Shown here: one piece after another, positions 28,003-35,719 of the stretch | Position numbering within the stretch: the first letter of the stretch is position 1 | Layout: the number at the start of each line of letters is the position of its first letter | IMG/VR virus record: IMGVR_UViG_3300037224_000022 | Location: 1 to 45,654 of that record | Strand: one strand, 5' to 3' | Origin: a virus | Length of the DNA: 45,654 nt | Program-made: the position numbers and the translations under genes | The notes under the pieces: model-generated | The model's input: only the letters and a program-made list of their open reading frames with translations | Database searches by the model: none | What the model was told of the DNA's origin: nothing

Positions 28003-28187
28003 GATTCTTCCAACCTCTTCAGAATCATGTTCGTGTACGGGTCTTCTGGGTCGATGTATGCCAGCATGCACAAGTCAGCCATACCGGGATTACCGATCTC
28101 GGCAAACGCTACCGCTCGGGCTCGTTTGAGCCCTTCGGGGTCAATGCGCGCGTCGGGTGACGGCTCAGCGTTGTAGATTCTGTCCAT
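27999..28187 (-). CDS. Unknown 62-residue protein
   Basis: ATG 28187, one base after the previous stop. MDRIYNAEPSPDARIDPEGLKRARAVAFAEIGNPGMADLCMLAYIDPEDPYTNMILKRLE is helical with two conserved-looking DPE turns. No family was recognised. Confidence 0.6.
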   Translation of the reverse strand: MDRIYNAEPSPDARIDPEGLKRARAVAFAEIGNPGMADLCMLAYIDPEDPYTNMILKRLEES

Positions 28188-28188
28188 G

Positions 28189-28686
28189 CTAGCCCGCCAA
28201 CCTTTTCTTCAAGTTGGCAACCTCATCCGTATCTTCCCTGCCCTTCGGCGTGAATTTCAAGTACGGCGCATTCGGGGTCACGATAAACGCAGACTCAATC
28301 TTTTTCAAGTCAAGTTTGCCTTCCTTGACCAGCTCATCGATCTTGGCCGGGTCAACTGTAATCTTGGCAATTTTCAAGAAACCGGCTTTGCCAAGAATCT
28401 TCTTCAGCTTGCCGTCATCCCAACGCGATCGAGACGCACAAACAAGTGAAATTGTATAGTCCGGGCGAGCAACTGAGGGCAAGTTGTGAACGGTCATGAA
28501 CTCTTTGACCGCTTGCTGAAGCGTTGTCACGTCGTCTTTTGTCGCAGAGTAGTCATACTCCTCTTCCATCTTTGCTTCAATTTCAGCAATCAGCTCCTTG
28601 TTCTCTTCGATCAACTCAATGGCCTGAAGCAGCTCTTTCTCGGAGGCGATTTGCCAACTCCCGTCTTTGCTCTGCTTTGGTGACAT
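28189..28686 (-). CDS. Coiled-coil protein upstream of MerR-like genes
   Basis: 165 residues. Residues 15-60 form a charged coiled coil (ELLQAIELIEENKELIAEIEAKMEEEYDY), followed by an alpha/beta domain (KKILGKAGFLKIAKITVDPAKIDELV...). The layout, coiled coil then small domain, resembles Gam-type nuclease inhibitors, but I do not see enough to assert it. Its start overlaps the helicase gene by 71 bases. Confidence 0.6.
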   Translation of the reverse strand: MSPKQSKDGSWQIASEKELLQAIELIEENKELIAEIEAKMEEEYDYSATKDDVTTLQQAVKEFMTVHNLPSVARPDYTISLVCASRSRWDDGKLKKILGKAGFLKIAKITVDPAKIDELVKEGKLDLKKIESAFIVTPNAPYLKFTPKGREDTDEVANLKKRLAG

Positions 28687-30040
28687 ATTGTGTTTCCTTT
28701 CCCTTGCGATGTTTGACTTTGATTTTCATTTCCTTGTACGCTTTGCGTCGCAAATTCCATTGACGATGCAAGACGGCAATATTTTTGTCAACTAGGTCGA
28801 AGATAACAGCATCCGTTTTGTCAGGGTATTCACGCAGGGCTCGCCCTGCTTGCTGAATGATCCGGCCGTCATGCTTGCCAGGGAATGACAAAATCACGCG
28901 TGACAAAATCGGCACGTCAAGTGCTTCATCTGCAAGCTGCGTGGCAAGAAGGCATTTAACCTTCCCGGCCCTGAAGTCATCCAACCTTTGCGTGCGCAAT
29001 TTCTTCGGCACCTTGGCCGTCAGAATTTCAACCGAGCAGTCAGGCTCTTGCGAGCGCATAGCCGCGAGTAGCAAGTCAAGGTGCTCGATCCGGCGGCTCA
29101 GCACGAGTACGCTATGCCCCTTGCTGATCTGACGCAGCGCGGTGCTAGCGATGAGCTTGTTGCGCCCCTCGTCTTCCACGAGCGCTTCGAGCAACGGCAT
29201 CCAATCCCACCGACCGCGATAAGCAAACTTGAAATATGTGTAAAGCGGAATTGCACGCGTCGGTATCTTGGGTTTCATTTGCCGCTTGTAAATAACCGGG
29301 CCAATAACGAATTTCATAAGCGGCTCCATCCCGTCGGCCCGCTTCTGCGTAGCCGTGAAACCAAAACGGTTATACGCAAGCGAATTGTTCATGACGACTT
29401 CCCACGTTCTTGCACTAGAATGATGACATTCATCGATGACAATTGTGCCAAACTTCTTATTGTCGGCAATGAACTCATCGAGGTTTTTATTTACGGTCTG
29501 AATCATCGCAACTGTAATGTCACCTATCGTCCACTCAACGTCGTTGATCTTGCCAATTCGCGCATTAGGAATGTCACTCTCAATCCGCTCGACCCATTGT
29601 TGAAAAATATCCTTAGTGTGAACGATCACGATCGCGGGTGTTTGCTTCTCTGCGATATACGCAAGGGCAATTTCACTTTTTCCGCTACCCGGTTGAGCTA
29701 CAACAATTCCGCAGTCAGTGGCGAGCATTGCGTCTAGCGCGTCCTGCTGCCCCTCGAAGCTCTTCGCTTCAGATTGATAATCAAGCGTCTTGTTGAATTT
29801 CAGTTTACGCTTGCGTTTGATCGGCGGCTGAACACGCGTATCCTCAGCATGCTCAAGTAGCCGGTCAGGAAGAAGAGCGAGCGCGCCGCGTGAGACTTGA
29901 AGCTTCCCGTCGCGGCAATGGCGAACGCAGTCAACCTCGTTGCGTTCGCCATTTAGGAAAGTGAGCTGCTTGAAAAAACGCTTGCGTTCGAAGAACGTCA
30001 GCTCGCTCTCGTTCAGTTCCAGATAAGTGCCGATCTTCAT
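28616..30040 (-). CDS. SF2 DNA helicase
   Basis: 474 residues. Motif I QPGSGKS near residue 115, motif II DECHH near 203, motif III FGFTATQKR, then motif IV-VI segments including VLVLSRRIEHLDLLL, LLATQLADEALDVPILSRVILS and QQAGRALREYP. This is a full two-domain SF2 helicase of the DEAD/UvsW-like type; phage members act in recombination-dependent replication and fork restart. About 80 residues precede the core. The operon also contains the RuvC-like resolvase and a separate HIRAN protein, consistent with fork processing. The C-terminus is basic. It overlaps the following gene by 71 bases. Confidence 0.9.
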   Translation of the reverse strand: MKIGTYLELNESELTFFERKRFFKQLTFLNGERNEVDCVRHCRDGKLQVSRGALALLPDRLLEHAEDTRVQPPIKRKRKLKFNKTLDYQSEAKSFEGQQDALDAMLATDCGIVVAQPGSGKSEIALAYIAEKQTPAIVIVHTKDIFQQWVERIESDIPNARIGKINDVEWTIGDITVAMIQTVNKNLDEFIADNKKFGTIVIDECHHSSARTWEVVMNNSLAYNRFGFTATQKRADGMEPLMKFVIGPVIYKRQMKPKIPTRAIPLYTYFKFAYRGRWDWMPLLEALVEDEGRNKLIASTALRQISKGHSVLVLSRRIEHLDLLLAAMRSQEPDCSVEILTAKVPKKLRTQRLDDFRAGKVKCLLATQLADEALDVPILSRVILSFPGKHDGRIIQQAGRALREYPDKTDAVIFDLVDKNIAVLHRQWNLRRKAYKEMKIKVKHRKGKETQYVTKAEQRRELANRLRERAASGH

Positions 30041-30268
30041 TCAAAAATGCCTTCCCCCAAGGGTGCCCTTTCTTATCGGAATCGGAATTTCATCGACACT
30101 GACAATCTCGGGATCGTAGTGCTCGTCAAGAATCTGCTTGACGGGCAGTGAAATAGGAGTATCTCGCAACTCAACTATCTGGCGAGCATCCTCTTCGGTG
30201 TCACAGTCAACTGCATATTGCACGCGCGCTTCCTCTCGGCATGACACGATAAACCTTTTCATTTTCAA
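30041..30268 (-). CDS. Unknown 75-residue protein
   Basis: Ends exactly where the helicase ORF starts. MKRFIVSCREEARVQYAVDCDTEEDARQIVELRD is a ferredoxin-like beta-alpha pattern common in small phage proteins. Its GAGAGGAG site precedes the ATG. No function is known. Confidence 0.6.
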   Translation of the reverse strand: MKMKRFIVSCREEARVQYAVDCDTEEDARQIVELRDTPISLPVKQILDEHYDPEIVSVDEIPIPIRKGTLGGRHF

Positions 30269-30295
30269 TCTCCTCTCAGTTGTCCCATGCGCGGC

Positions 30296-30324
30296 ATTGT
30301 ATCAAACCCAGAGTCAATTAACAA
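30296..30324 (-). promoter_or_regulatory. Candidate promoter upstream of the helicase unit
   Basis: TTGTTA at 30324-30319, 17-base spacer, TACAAT at 30301-30296. It starts within the last codons of the HNH gene and reads into 30,268 and the helicase. Confidence 0.5.
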
Positions 30325-30611
30325 GCGGCTGCTTTGGCAGCATGCCCGCGCTTGATGTTTTCAGCGTGAGTAACGGCTTCAAGGTGAACGGGGTTGACGC
30401 AACCACGGTTTCGACACAAATGGTCAATTTCAAGACCGTCAGGAATTGGCTCAACAAAATGTTCGTAAGATAGACGGTGAGCATATTCCTGCCCATAATC
30501 AACTGAAAGACGTGCGTACCCAGCAGGCGTGCGCGCTCCCTGCCATATCCAACAGCCATTTTTATCCATTTTTACAAAGTTGATAAAACGCTTCAACGTT
30601 CTTTTGGTCAT
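30318..30611 (-). CDS. HNH endonuclease
   Basis: 97 residues with a clear HNH core: [69 protein letters not shown], containing the DHLC and C-V-N-P-x-H-L motifs. It is of the free-standing homing type and sits between the RuvC-like gene and the helicase unit. It could also help in packaging, but it is distant from terminase, so a homing role is more likely. Confidence 0.92.
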   Translation of the reverse strand: MTKRTLKRFINFVKMDKNGCWIWQGARTPAGYARLSVDYGQEYAHRLSYEHFVEPIPDGLEIDHLCRNRGCVNPVHLEAVTHAENIKRGHAAKAAAC

Positions 30612-30612
30612 T

Positions 30613-31338
30613 TTAACTTTCCCCGATTTCGTTAAGCATCCAATTCATGCAGCCGCAAGCGTCGTACACGTCTTCCGGCTGCGCTGGCTTAGCTCGACTT
30701 GTCACTGGCTTCGGCTTGAGTCCGTCCTTTGACTGGATCAAGTCAGGTAACTCAGGCAAGCCCCAATCGTGAATTGCCCATTCCTTGACATTCCACTTGA
30801 ATTCTTTTGTCCTACGTCCCTTGAAACCAATGTCAGCGGCGACTAATTTTTTCCAACTCTCTGAGTTAATTTCATAGATATTGGTATAGCCATATCTAAG
30901 CAAGCCGCCGACGAACGCTCCTTGTAATTGAGCCTGTTGCTTCAGCCATGCAGAATTTCCTTGCTTTGCATATCCCATTGGCCACGGCTCTTCGATGGCG
31001 ATGAAGATTTGGTCGCATTCGGCCACCGCGCCGCGAAGCCCTGACACCAGCGATCTTAGGAAAATTTCTGGCTTCGACGCATATTTCATCCGGTCGAAGT
31101 AATGGGTGCCGCGCTCCCAACGATTTGAGTAGATCGCTGGCCCGCGCATTTTGTCAAGTATGCCGTCGCTCATGAACGCGCAGCCAGCGATGCTTGACAA
31201 TGACATATCAATGCCGACGCATACCCACGTCGGCTTTGCTTTGTAAAGTTTCTTCTTCTTGGCTGCTGATTTTCTGGCCATGATCCCCTCGGGCGGTTGA
31301 AGCAGAGCCCCGTCTGCTAGCGCTTGTTCGATTTCCAT
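30613..31338 (-). CDS. RuvC-like Holliday junction resolvase
   Basis: 241 residues from ATG 31338 (AGGTG upstream). The RNase-H-like fold shows the first acidic site in [14 protein letters not shown], the second in [15 protein letters not shown] and the third in [12 protein letters not shown], matching RuvC-type catalytic acids. A Lys-rich N-terminus ([12 protein letters not shown]) may bind DNA. It would cut four-way junctions during recombination or before packaging. A TTG at 31371 is an alternative start and would overlap the previous stop. Confidence 0.78.
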   Translation of the reverse strand: MEIEQALADGALLQPPEGIMARKSAAKKKKLYKAKPTWVCVGIDMSLSSIAGCAFMSDGILDKMRGPAIYSNRWERGTHYFDRMKYASKPEIFLRSLVSGLRGAVAECDQIFIAIEEPWPMGYAKQGNSAWLKQQAQLQGAFVGGLLRYGYTNIYEINSESWKKLVAADIGFKGRRTKEFKWNVKEWAIHDWGLPELPDLIQSKDGLKPKPVTSRAKPAQPEDVYDACGCMNWMLNEIGES

Positions 31339-31367
31339 CTTGCACCTACCGATCTTTCGTTCGGCGT

Positions 31368-31658
31368 TCAAATCCCGGTTCGGCGTTTTACCCCTCCCTG
31401 CCCTTCTTCACGCAATCTCACAACCTTGGCGGCAAGTACGGGAATGGCAGCCGCCCGCTCTTCAGCAAACTCCAACTGCTTTTCTGCGCAGCACAATTCA
31501 CAACAATTAAGTTGCCCGCCATGAGTAAGTGAAAGCAAATCCCCAAAATGTAGCGTTGCGGGGCGTTCCTTGCAAAAAAGGCACTTCCCTTTAAGGGGGC
31601 ATCCTTCGACAGAATGCGCGCATTGACAATTAACGCACCAAACAGCATAGTCGTTCAT
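31368..31658 (-). CDS. Cys-rich zinc-binding-type protein
   Basis: 96 residues with nine cysteines (WCVNCQCAH...GCPLKGKCLFCKERP...CCELCC) followed by a helix. The spacing suggests two zinc sites. Overlaps the previous gene by 4 bases (ATGA). Unknown role; possibly a small protein-interaction module. Confidence 0.6.
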   Translation of the reverse strand: MNDYAVWCVNCQCAHSVEGCPLKGKCLFCKERPATLHFGDLLSLTHGGQLNCCELCCAEKQLEFAEERAAAIPVLAAKVVRLREEGQGGVKRRTGI

Positions 31659-32371
31659 AGCTCCTCCCTACAATCAATGCAAAGCGGGGGGTTGCCGAAT
31701 TCCACTTCGCGGATCAGCACTTTAGATTCAACCAGCTCGCTCAGGACGCCTTGAGCGGCGTTCTCTAGCAGCCGGTAGCGTTCGAGCCCCTTTACCTCAC
31801 TCGCACCTGGGTACGCGTCTGCGGCCTCGTTGAGCGCGTCGTTGATGATCTGATGAAGCTCCTCTTTGTCCACAAAAATTCTGCGCTTCGATGTCGCGCT
31901 CCAACTGTCATACGCTTGAAGTTGTTTTTTCAATTTAGCCGCTGTTTTCTCAAGTGCCCGCGTGAAACGCTTCAACCGCTTTGGCGTCTCACCTTTTGTC
32001 TCAAGAATTTGAAATTCGGCAGATTCCTCTGCTTCTGCTTCCAGCACCTCCGCCCCAAGAGTTTGGTACCTTGCATAGATTCTTTCCAGCGGCATATTTT
32101 CAACGTCGCTGTTGCAGACCGGGCAACCGCCATTCCCGAGAAATAAACCATGCTTCGCGCAGTTGTAGGGATCGTCCGGACTCGCCTGATCCGCGTGTTC
32201 GCAGAAATCACATTTCACTCCGGTACAACCAGGTTCGTGAAGCGTCCTCACTTCTTGCCCTGGCCCATGTTCGACATCACAATCGCATGCGTCGTCGCCC
32301 ATGAAACCTTTCCCATTCGAGCAGATAGCAAAAAGCGGGATCAACGCTTTCTTGTGCTTCGCGCAAGTCAT
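31655..32371 (-). CDS. Two-part protein: Cys-rich N-terminus, helical C-terminus
   Basis: 238 residues; ATG 32371 overlaps the previous stop (ATGA). Residues 1-110 contain many Cys and His (TCAKHKK, CDCDVEHG, GCTGVKCDFCEHAD, YNCAKHG, GCPVCNSD). A long charged helix follows (LGAEVLEAEAEESAEFQ...ALEKTAAKLKKQLQAYD), and the protein ends CIDCREEL. No known family; probably a zinc-binding scaffold. Confidence 0.6.
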   Translation of the reverse strand: MTCAKHKKALIPLFAICSNGKGFMGDDACDCDVEHGPGQEVRTLHEPGCTGVKCDFCEHADQASPDDPYNCAKHGLFLGNGGCPVCNSDVENMPLERIYARYQTLGAEVLEAEAEESAEFQILETKGETPKRLKRFTRALEKTAAKLKKQLQAYDSWSATSKRRIFVDKEELHQIINDALNEAADAYPGASEVKGLERYRLLENAAQGVLSELVESKVLIREVEFGNPPLCIDCREEL

Positions 32372-32760
32372 TTCCTGCCCCGCTTCTTCTTGACAACTTC
32401 CAATTCCAATGTTGCTCCGCACTTCGCGCACAGCGACGGCGGAAACTTGAAATTGGCTATTTGAATGTCAAAAAGTCTTAGGTCTTTAAGAATTTCAATG
32501 GCAATAAACATCAGGTTGTAGTCGATATACTCCTGCGGCATCCTAACCGGAACGTAAGACCGACCAACCTTGACGGCGGTATCTCCATTCGTACCAAGGC
32601 GCAGCCGATTCAGAATCCTGTTCAGCACCTTCTGCGTTTCTTCGTCTTGGTAGTCCCAAGCTTCTTTAGCCATTTCCCCGCGAATTTCAGTAACGGCCTT
32701 CCAATTATCAACCGCTTCGTCCAAAACTTTTTTGTTTGGTAAAATTGATTTACGGCTCAC
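32368..32760 (-). CDS. Unknown protein with C-terminal zinc pair and AT-hook-like tail
   Basis: 130 residues, GTG start at 32760 overlapping the previous stop (GTGA). Helical N-terminal half, then PPSLCAKCGATLELEVVKKKRGRK, a CxxC knuckle plus a KKKRGRK basic tail resembling an AT hook. It may bind DNA. Confidence 0.6.
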   Translation of the reverse strand: MSRKSILPNKKVLDEAVDNWKAVTEIRGEMAKEAWDYQDEETQKVLNRILNRLRLGTNGDTAVKVGRSYVPVRMPQEYIDYNLMFIAIEILKDLRLFDIQIANFKFPPSLCAKCGATLELEVVKKKRGRK

Positions 32761-32933
32761 GCTTCCCCGTCCTCCTCTATCTCTCTAACCGCTACGACAT
32801 GAATCGTTTCGCTATTACCACCTGTACCCGTCAGTCGTTCAAACGTTCCCAACAACCTCACGATCTCATAGCCAAGGGGAGCGGGTTCGCCAGCGGCGAG
32901 ACGTAGGATCTTCTCTAAACCCTGGATTGTCAT
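32757..32933 (-). CDS. Unknown 58-residue protein
   Basis: ATG 32933 overlaps the previous stop (ATGA); TGA at 32757-32759 overlaps the next GTG. The product begins MTIQGLEKILRLAAGEPAPLG and ends acidic (REIEEDGEA). The overlap on both sides is good evidence of a real gene. Confidence 0.55.
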   Translation of the reverse strand: MTIQGLEKILRLAAGEPAPLGYEIVRLLGTFERLTGTGGNSETIHVVAVREIEEDGEA

Positions 32934-33181
32934 CCCTTCTCCTTCCCGGCTAGGGCTTGGCGGGCGACTGCGACTGACCAGTGATCGCTTGTTACTTCGC
33001 CAATCGTTGTCAGCGCCTCTCGCAGGTATTCGTTCCCCTCTTGGAGGGCCATAATTTCCGAGAGGACGTTTTCAACATCGTCCATACCGAATGGGGCCAT
33101 GCTTACAGCCGGGCCTGGGCCTTGCTTTGTCGCAGCGATACCGACAGCTAGACGCTTAAAAGATTCCGATTGCGCTCTCAT
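32930..33181 (-). CDS. Unknown helical protein (paralogue group of three)
   Basis: 83 residues. The C-terminal half NEYLREALTTIGEVTSDHWSVAVARQALAGKEKG resembles the next gene (EELRDALRDIAADDKRGIPGALARQALLGQK). They appear to be tandem copies of a small helical module. Overlaps both neighbours by 4 bases. Function unknown. Confidence 0.6.
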   Translation of the reverse strand: MRAQSESFKRLAVGIAATKQGPGPAVSMAPFGMDDVENVLSEIMALQEGNEYLREALTTIGEVTSDHWSVAVARQALAGKEKG

Positions 33182-33540
33182 GGCCCGTCTTCCCTCATGG
33201 CAGCATCGAGCGCTTTTTCGGCGTCGGCTTCGTCCCCGGTCATATCTGCGACCATCCGCAGCGCCGCCGCTTCCCCGCTAGGTAGTTCACGCGGCGTGGC
33301 AATCTTCTGGCCAAGGAGGGCCTGACGCGCAAGTGCTCCGGGAATGCCACGTTTATCGTCAGCCGCGATATCCCGCAGTGCGTCTCTCAACTCCTCCCGT
33401 GCAGCCTCGGAGGTGGCTAGATCGGATTCGAGGGCGGCGATGTGGTCTAATAATTTGATCCGGTCGTCATCCCAATCAGCCCATTTCTCGACGTGTTGCT
33501 GAATGTCAGCCAGCTCCTCCGCGCTCATCTTGTCAGTCAT
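33178..33540 (-). CDS. Unknown helical protein (paralogue group of three)
   Basis: 120 residues, ATG 33540. It has an N-terminal acidic helix, a coiled-coil-like middle (LLDHIAALESDLATSEAAREELRDALRDIA) and the ALARQAL motif shared with its neighbour. Such proteins recur in phage genomes as strings of small open frames with no known function. Confidence 0.6.
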   Translation of the reverse strand: MTDKMSAEELADIQQHVEKWADWDDDRIKLLDHIAALESDLATSEAAREELRDALRDIAADDKRGIPGALARQALLGQKIATPRELPSGEAAALRMVADMTGDEADAEKALDAAMREDGP

Positions 33541-33791
33541 TCGTTGCCTCCGTACTTGGCGAAGTGCCCATCAACGATTTCGTTAGCTTCCCTCCACGTC
33601 CACGTATCCAGTGAGCCAATCTCGCATAGCGCTTCCTCTGCCGCTGTTAGTCGCGCGGCTATGCCGCGAAGAAACTCCGCGAGCCGTTCCCTGGCGCACA
33701 CGAACTCGTCCGCAACGTCTCGATGTACTTCGTAGTTCAGGTCGGACAGAATCTCTGCGATCTTCTCTTCGCTCAGCACGTCATCAGGCAT
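33537..33791 (-). CDS. Unknown helical protein (paralogue group of three)
   Basis: 84 residues from ATG 33791 with CGAGGAGAC upstream; a longer reading to 33920 has no binding site. SEEKIAEILSDLNYEV...LTAAEEALCEIGSLDTWTWREANEIVDGHFAKYGG carries a looser version of the same L-x-x-A-L-x-x-I ... A pattern. Confidence 0.55.
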   Translation of the reverse strand: MPDDVLSEEKIAEILSDLNYEVHRDVADEFVCARERLAEFLRGIAARLTAAEEALCEIGSLDTWTWREANEIVDGHFAKYGGNE

Positions 33792-33963
33792 GGGGAGTCT
33801 CCTCGGGTATGCGGACGTGGGCCGAAAAGGCGGGAGAACGCTCAGTGTGAACCGTGTCCACCATAAACAGACGTGCAACAACATGGGTATCGGGTAGACA
33901 ACCATCATCGGAGATTTCAACCCACGCCCTCACGCCGCGATAAACGATCTCTGTGGATTTCAT
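33784..33963 (-). CDS. Unknown 59-residue protein
   Basis: ATG 33963 overlaps the preceding stop. The product (MKSTEIVYRGVRAWVEISDDGCLPDTHVVARLFMV...) is beta-rich. A longer reading to 34146 is an artefact of the opposite frame of the next gene. Confidence 0.55.
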   Translation of the reverse strand: MKSTEIVYRGVRAWVEISDDGCLPDTHVVARLFMVDTVHTERSPAFSAHVRIPEETPHA

Positions 33964-34418
33964 CCTTCTCGCCTCTCTGGCTTTGGCTCCTCGGGCCTGG
34001 CTGCCCTTTCTACGAGTTCTGCGAGCGCGTTCCGAGAGATGTGATCTTCTTTCCCGAGTCCTACTCTGACAATCCCGGCAAGCTTCTCGGCACTCGGCCC
34101 GCCGGGTGAAGACTTTCCCGCGATCCCCAACTCCCGAAGGAAACACGGGCCGCAGATAATCGGTGACTCTCCTAGTTGCGGAACATGAAACTCACCCTCT
34201 ACATCTCCGCAGTAAAGGCACATTCCCTCTGCCCCGTCACTGACCGGGGTGATTCCTAGTTGGCTCCAAAGTTTCTCAGTCATCGCGCCCTCCTCTGAGA
34301 CGAAAAGACAACACCAACACTTAGCAACTCCACACTCGCGTCTACTCCACTTGTGATCCGAGCAAACGTATGAGTGCCCGCGTTCTTTATGCCCGCACTT
34401 GCATACGTCGTCGCTCAT
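33960..34418 (-). CDS. Zinc-binding protein, possibly two joined small genes
   Basis: 152 residues from ATG 34418, which overlaps the stop of the membrane microprotein. The first 45 residues hold CKCGHKERGH...CSDHKWSRRECGVAKCWCC, a C/H cluster of its own. A strong GAGGAGGGCGCG site lies before an in-frame ATG at 34280, where a second zinc module starts (CLYCGDVEGEFHV...ICGPCFLRELG). It could be one protein or a fusion, with the second module also made separately. Confidence 0.55.
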   Translation of the reverse strand: MSDDVCKCGHKERGHSYVCSDHKWSRRECGVAKCWCCLFVSEEGAMTEKLWSQLGITPVSDGAEGMCLYCGDVEGEFHVPQLGESPIICGPCFLRELGIAGKSSPGGPSAEKLAGIVRVGLGKEDHISRNALAELVERAARPEEPKPERREG

Positions 34419-34510
34419 GGCTTGTTCCTCTCGAACCATGTAACACCGACGACCAGACCGAGCAAGAACGCGATAACCCCTACCCAAATCATCAGTTCCC
34501 ATTTGCTCAT
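34415..34510 (-). CDS. 31-residue single-helix membrane protein
   Basis: ATG 34510 with GAGGAGACGAG upstream; TGA at 34415-34417 overlaps the next ATG. MSKWELMIWVGVIAFLLGLV then VGVTWFERNKP is one transmembrane helix with a charged C-terminus, the form of small phage membrane proteins. It lies in a chain of overlapping genes, so it is likely real. Holin-like action cannot be judged. Confidence 0.55.
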   Translation of the reverse strand: MSKWELMIWVGVIAFLLGLVVGVTWFERNKP

Positions 34511-34641
34511 CTCGTCTCCTCTCGGGCTAGTAGGTGAGCCTTCTTGAGCGCCCATTCAACGAACTTGTCTTGCCGCGATGCCGAGCGCCCGAAGATGAAA
34601 AGCAGGCTGCCGAGCTTCTTGATTTGACTCTCGCGGCTCAC
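34507..34641 (-). CDS. Unknown 44-residue protein
   Basis: GTG 34641 overlaps the previous stop (GTGA); TGA at 34507-34509 overlaps the next ATG. MSRESQIKKLGSLLFIFGRSASRQDKF...KKAHLLAREETR is basic and helical. No family was recognised. Confidence 0.5.
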   Translation of the reverse strand: MSRESQIKKLGSLLFIFGRSASRQDKFVEWALKKAHLLAREETR

Positions 34642-35009
34642 TTCTCTCCTTGGTTGGGGACTAGCTCGAACTCGATGCGCCAGACTTGTTGATAATGATC
34701 GAATCCATCACCGTAAATGGTGGCCCACCGGCTCCAGAACGCGGCCGGGGTCTTGAACCCCTCCCAAGTGCATTCGTACGGTTTCCAGACATCCATAAGA
34801 TTCTCCCGGCGCACCGAGACTATTCGTACTCGCCCAATCGACTTCTTGCCTCGACCCGGCTGGACGGCGTAATCAATGCCGGGTAGGTAGCGGCACGGGA
34901 TAGCGTCCCGATTCTTGCTGCGAATATCCGGCACGTACTTCACTGGCCGCCGCGTAACCGTCTTCCTGCCAGATAGGATCAATTCGCAGAGATCAGGAGA
35001 GAAGATCAT
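34638..35009 (-). CDS. ASCH-domain-like protein
   Basis: 123 residues. MIFSPDLCELILSGRKTVTRRPVKYVPD...YAVQPGRGKKSIGRVRIVSVRREN...EGFKTPAAFWSRWATIYGDGFDHYQQVWRIEFELV has the ASCH order: a GxKxxTRR-type substrate loop, a G-x-V-R-I strand, an EGF turn and a final V-x-R-I-x-F strand. ASCH proteins bind RNA or modified nucleosides; some cleave N4-acetylcytidine. The role in phages is unclear. Overlaps both neighbours by 4 bases. Confidence 0.82.
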   Translation of the reverse strand: MIFSPDLCELILSGRKTVTRRPVKYVPDIRSKNRDAIPCRYLPGIDYAVQPGRGKKSIGRVRIVSVRRENLMDVWKPYECTWEGFKTPAAFWSRWATIYGDGFDHYQQVWRIEFELVPNQGEK

Positions 35010-35719
35010 TCGCTCTCCTTCGTCACTGGGTTAGAAGTCTTTTGAAATTCTCCCGCTTCCAACGCGGTGATTGCTTCTTCAACCATATCTGGCCACAAGC
35101 TTTCGTCGGGCGTGTAATTGCGCCACCAGTCGATGACATACATACCCTCGGGTTTCAAATCCATAAAGCGAGCCTCCAACGACGGCTCACGCGGCTTCGC
35201 CATCACAGGATAGAACGCTTTTGAGTGGCGCGGCTTTTGCTGCTTCGTTTTGTCCTGCGGCTTGATTGAAAAAGTACGCACCTTTGAAGTTTTCTTTCCT
35301 GACTTCAAGCAAGCCTCAGCGCTTCTCTGTCGAACGGCTAGCTTGCGTTCCCTAGCTGTCTGCATTGCGGCTCCTTTCCCTGTCGCCACTACGACCACGC
35401 CTATCTTATCATCCCTGGGCGGTTTACGCAAGCTATTCTTAGGAGGCTTGCCTAAGCTCCAAGGCTTCAGGATTTTCAAGTCGTCCAGCAGCTCGGGTGC
35501 GCCGAGCGCAGTAAACCACCGATCAGCGGTACGCGGGTTGACCCACTGCCGGTCGCCATGCACGAGTTTACGCACAGCAGCTTCGCTGACGCCTATGCGT
35601 CGGGCCAATGCTGAAATCGACCCTTCCCTCTCAAGAAAAGGTTGAAGAAGACTGACGACATCGGCAATAGGGTAAGCCGTCTGATGATAACGCTTAATCT
35701 CCACGGCTTGTTCGCTCAT
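35006..35719 (-). CDS. Helix-turn-helix DNA-binding protein with basic linker
   Basis: 237 residues. Residues 28-75 form an XRE-like HTH (REGSISALARRIGVSEAAVRKLVHGDRQWVNPRTADRWFTALG). A long Lys/Arg-rich linker (residues 95-175) follows, and then an acidic aromatic end (MYVIDWWRNYTPDESLWPDMVEEAI). It could regulate transcription or replication. The best candidates for its site are the TGACA dyads near 19.3-19.4 kb, but this link is a guess. Confidence 0.7.
   Translation of the reverse strand: MSEQAVEIKRYHQTAYPIADVVSLLQPFLEREGSISALARRIGVSEAAVRKLVHGDRQWVNPRTADRWFTALGAPELLDDLKILKPWSLGKPPKNSLRKPPRDDKIGVVVVATGKGAAMQTARERKLAVRQRSAEACLKSGKKTSKVRTFSIKPQDKTKQQKPRHSKAFYPVMAKPREPSLEARFMDLKPEGMYVIDWWRNYTPDESLWPDMVEEAITALEAGEFQKTSNPVTKESE

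Noticed and set aside
31360-31400. GTTCAAATCCC sequence resembling a tRNA T arm
   Set aside because: No acceptor, D or anticodon arms around it; it lies between overlapping genes.
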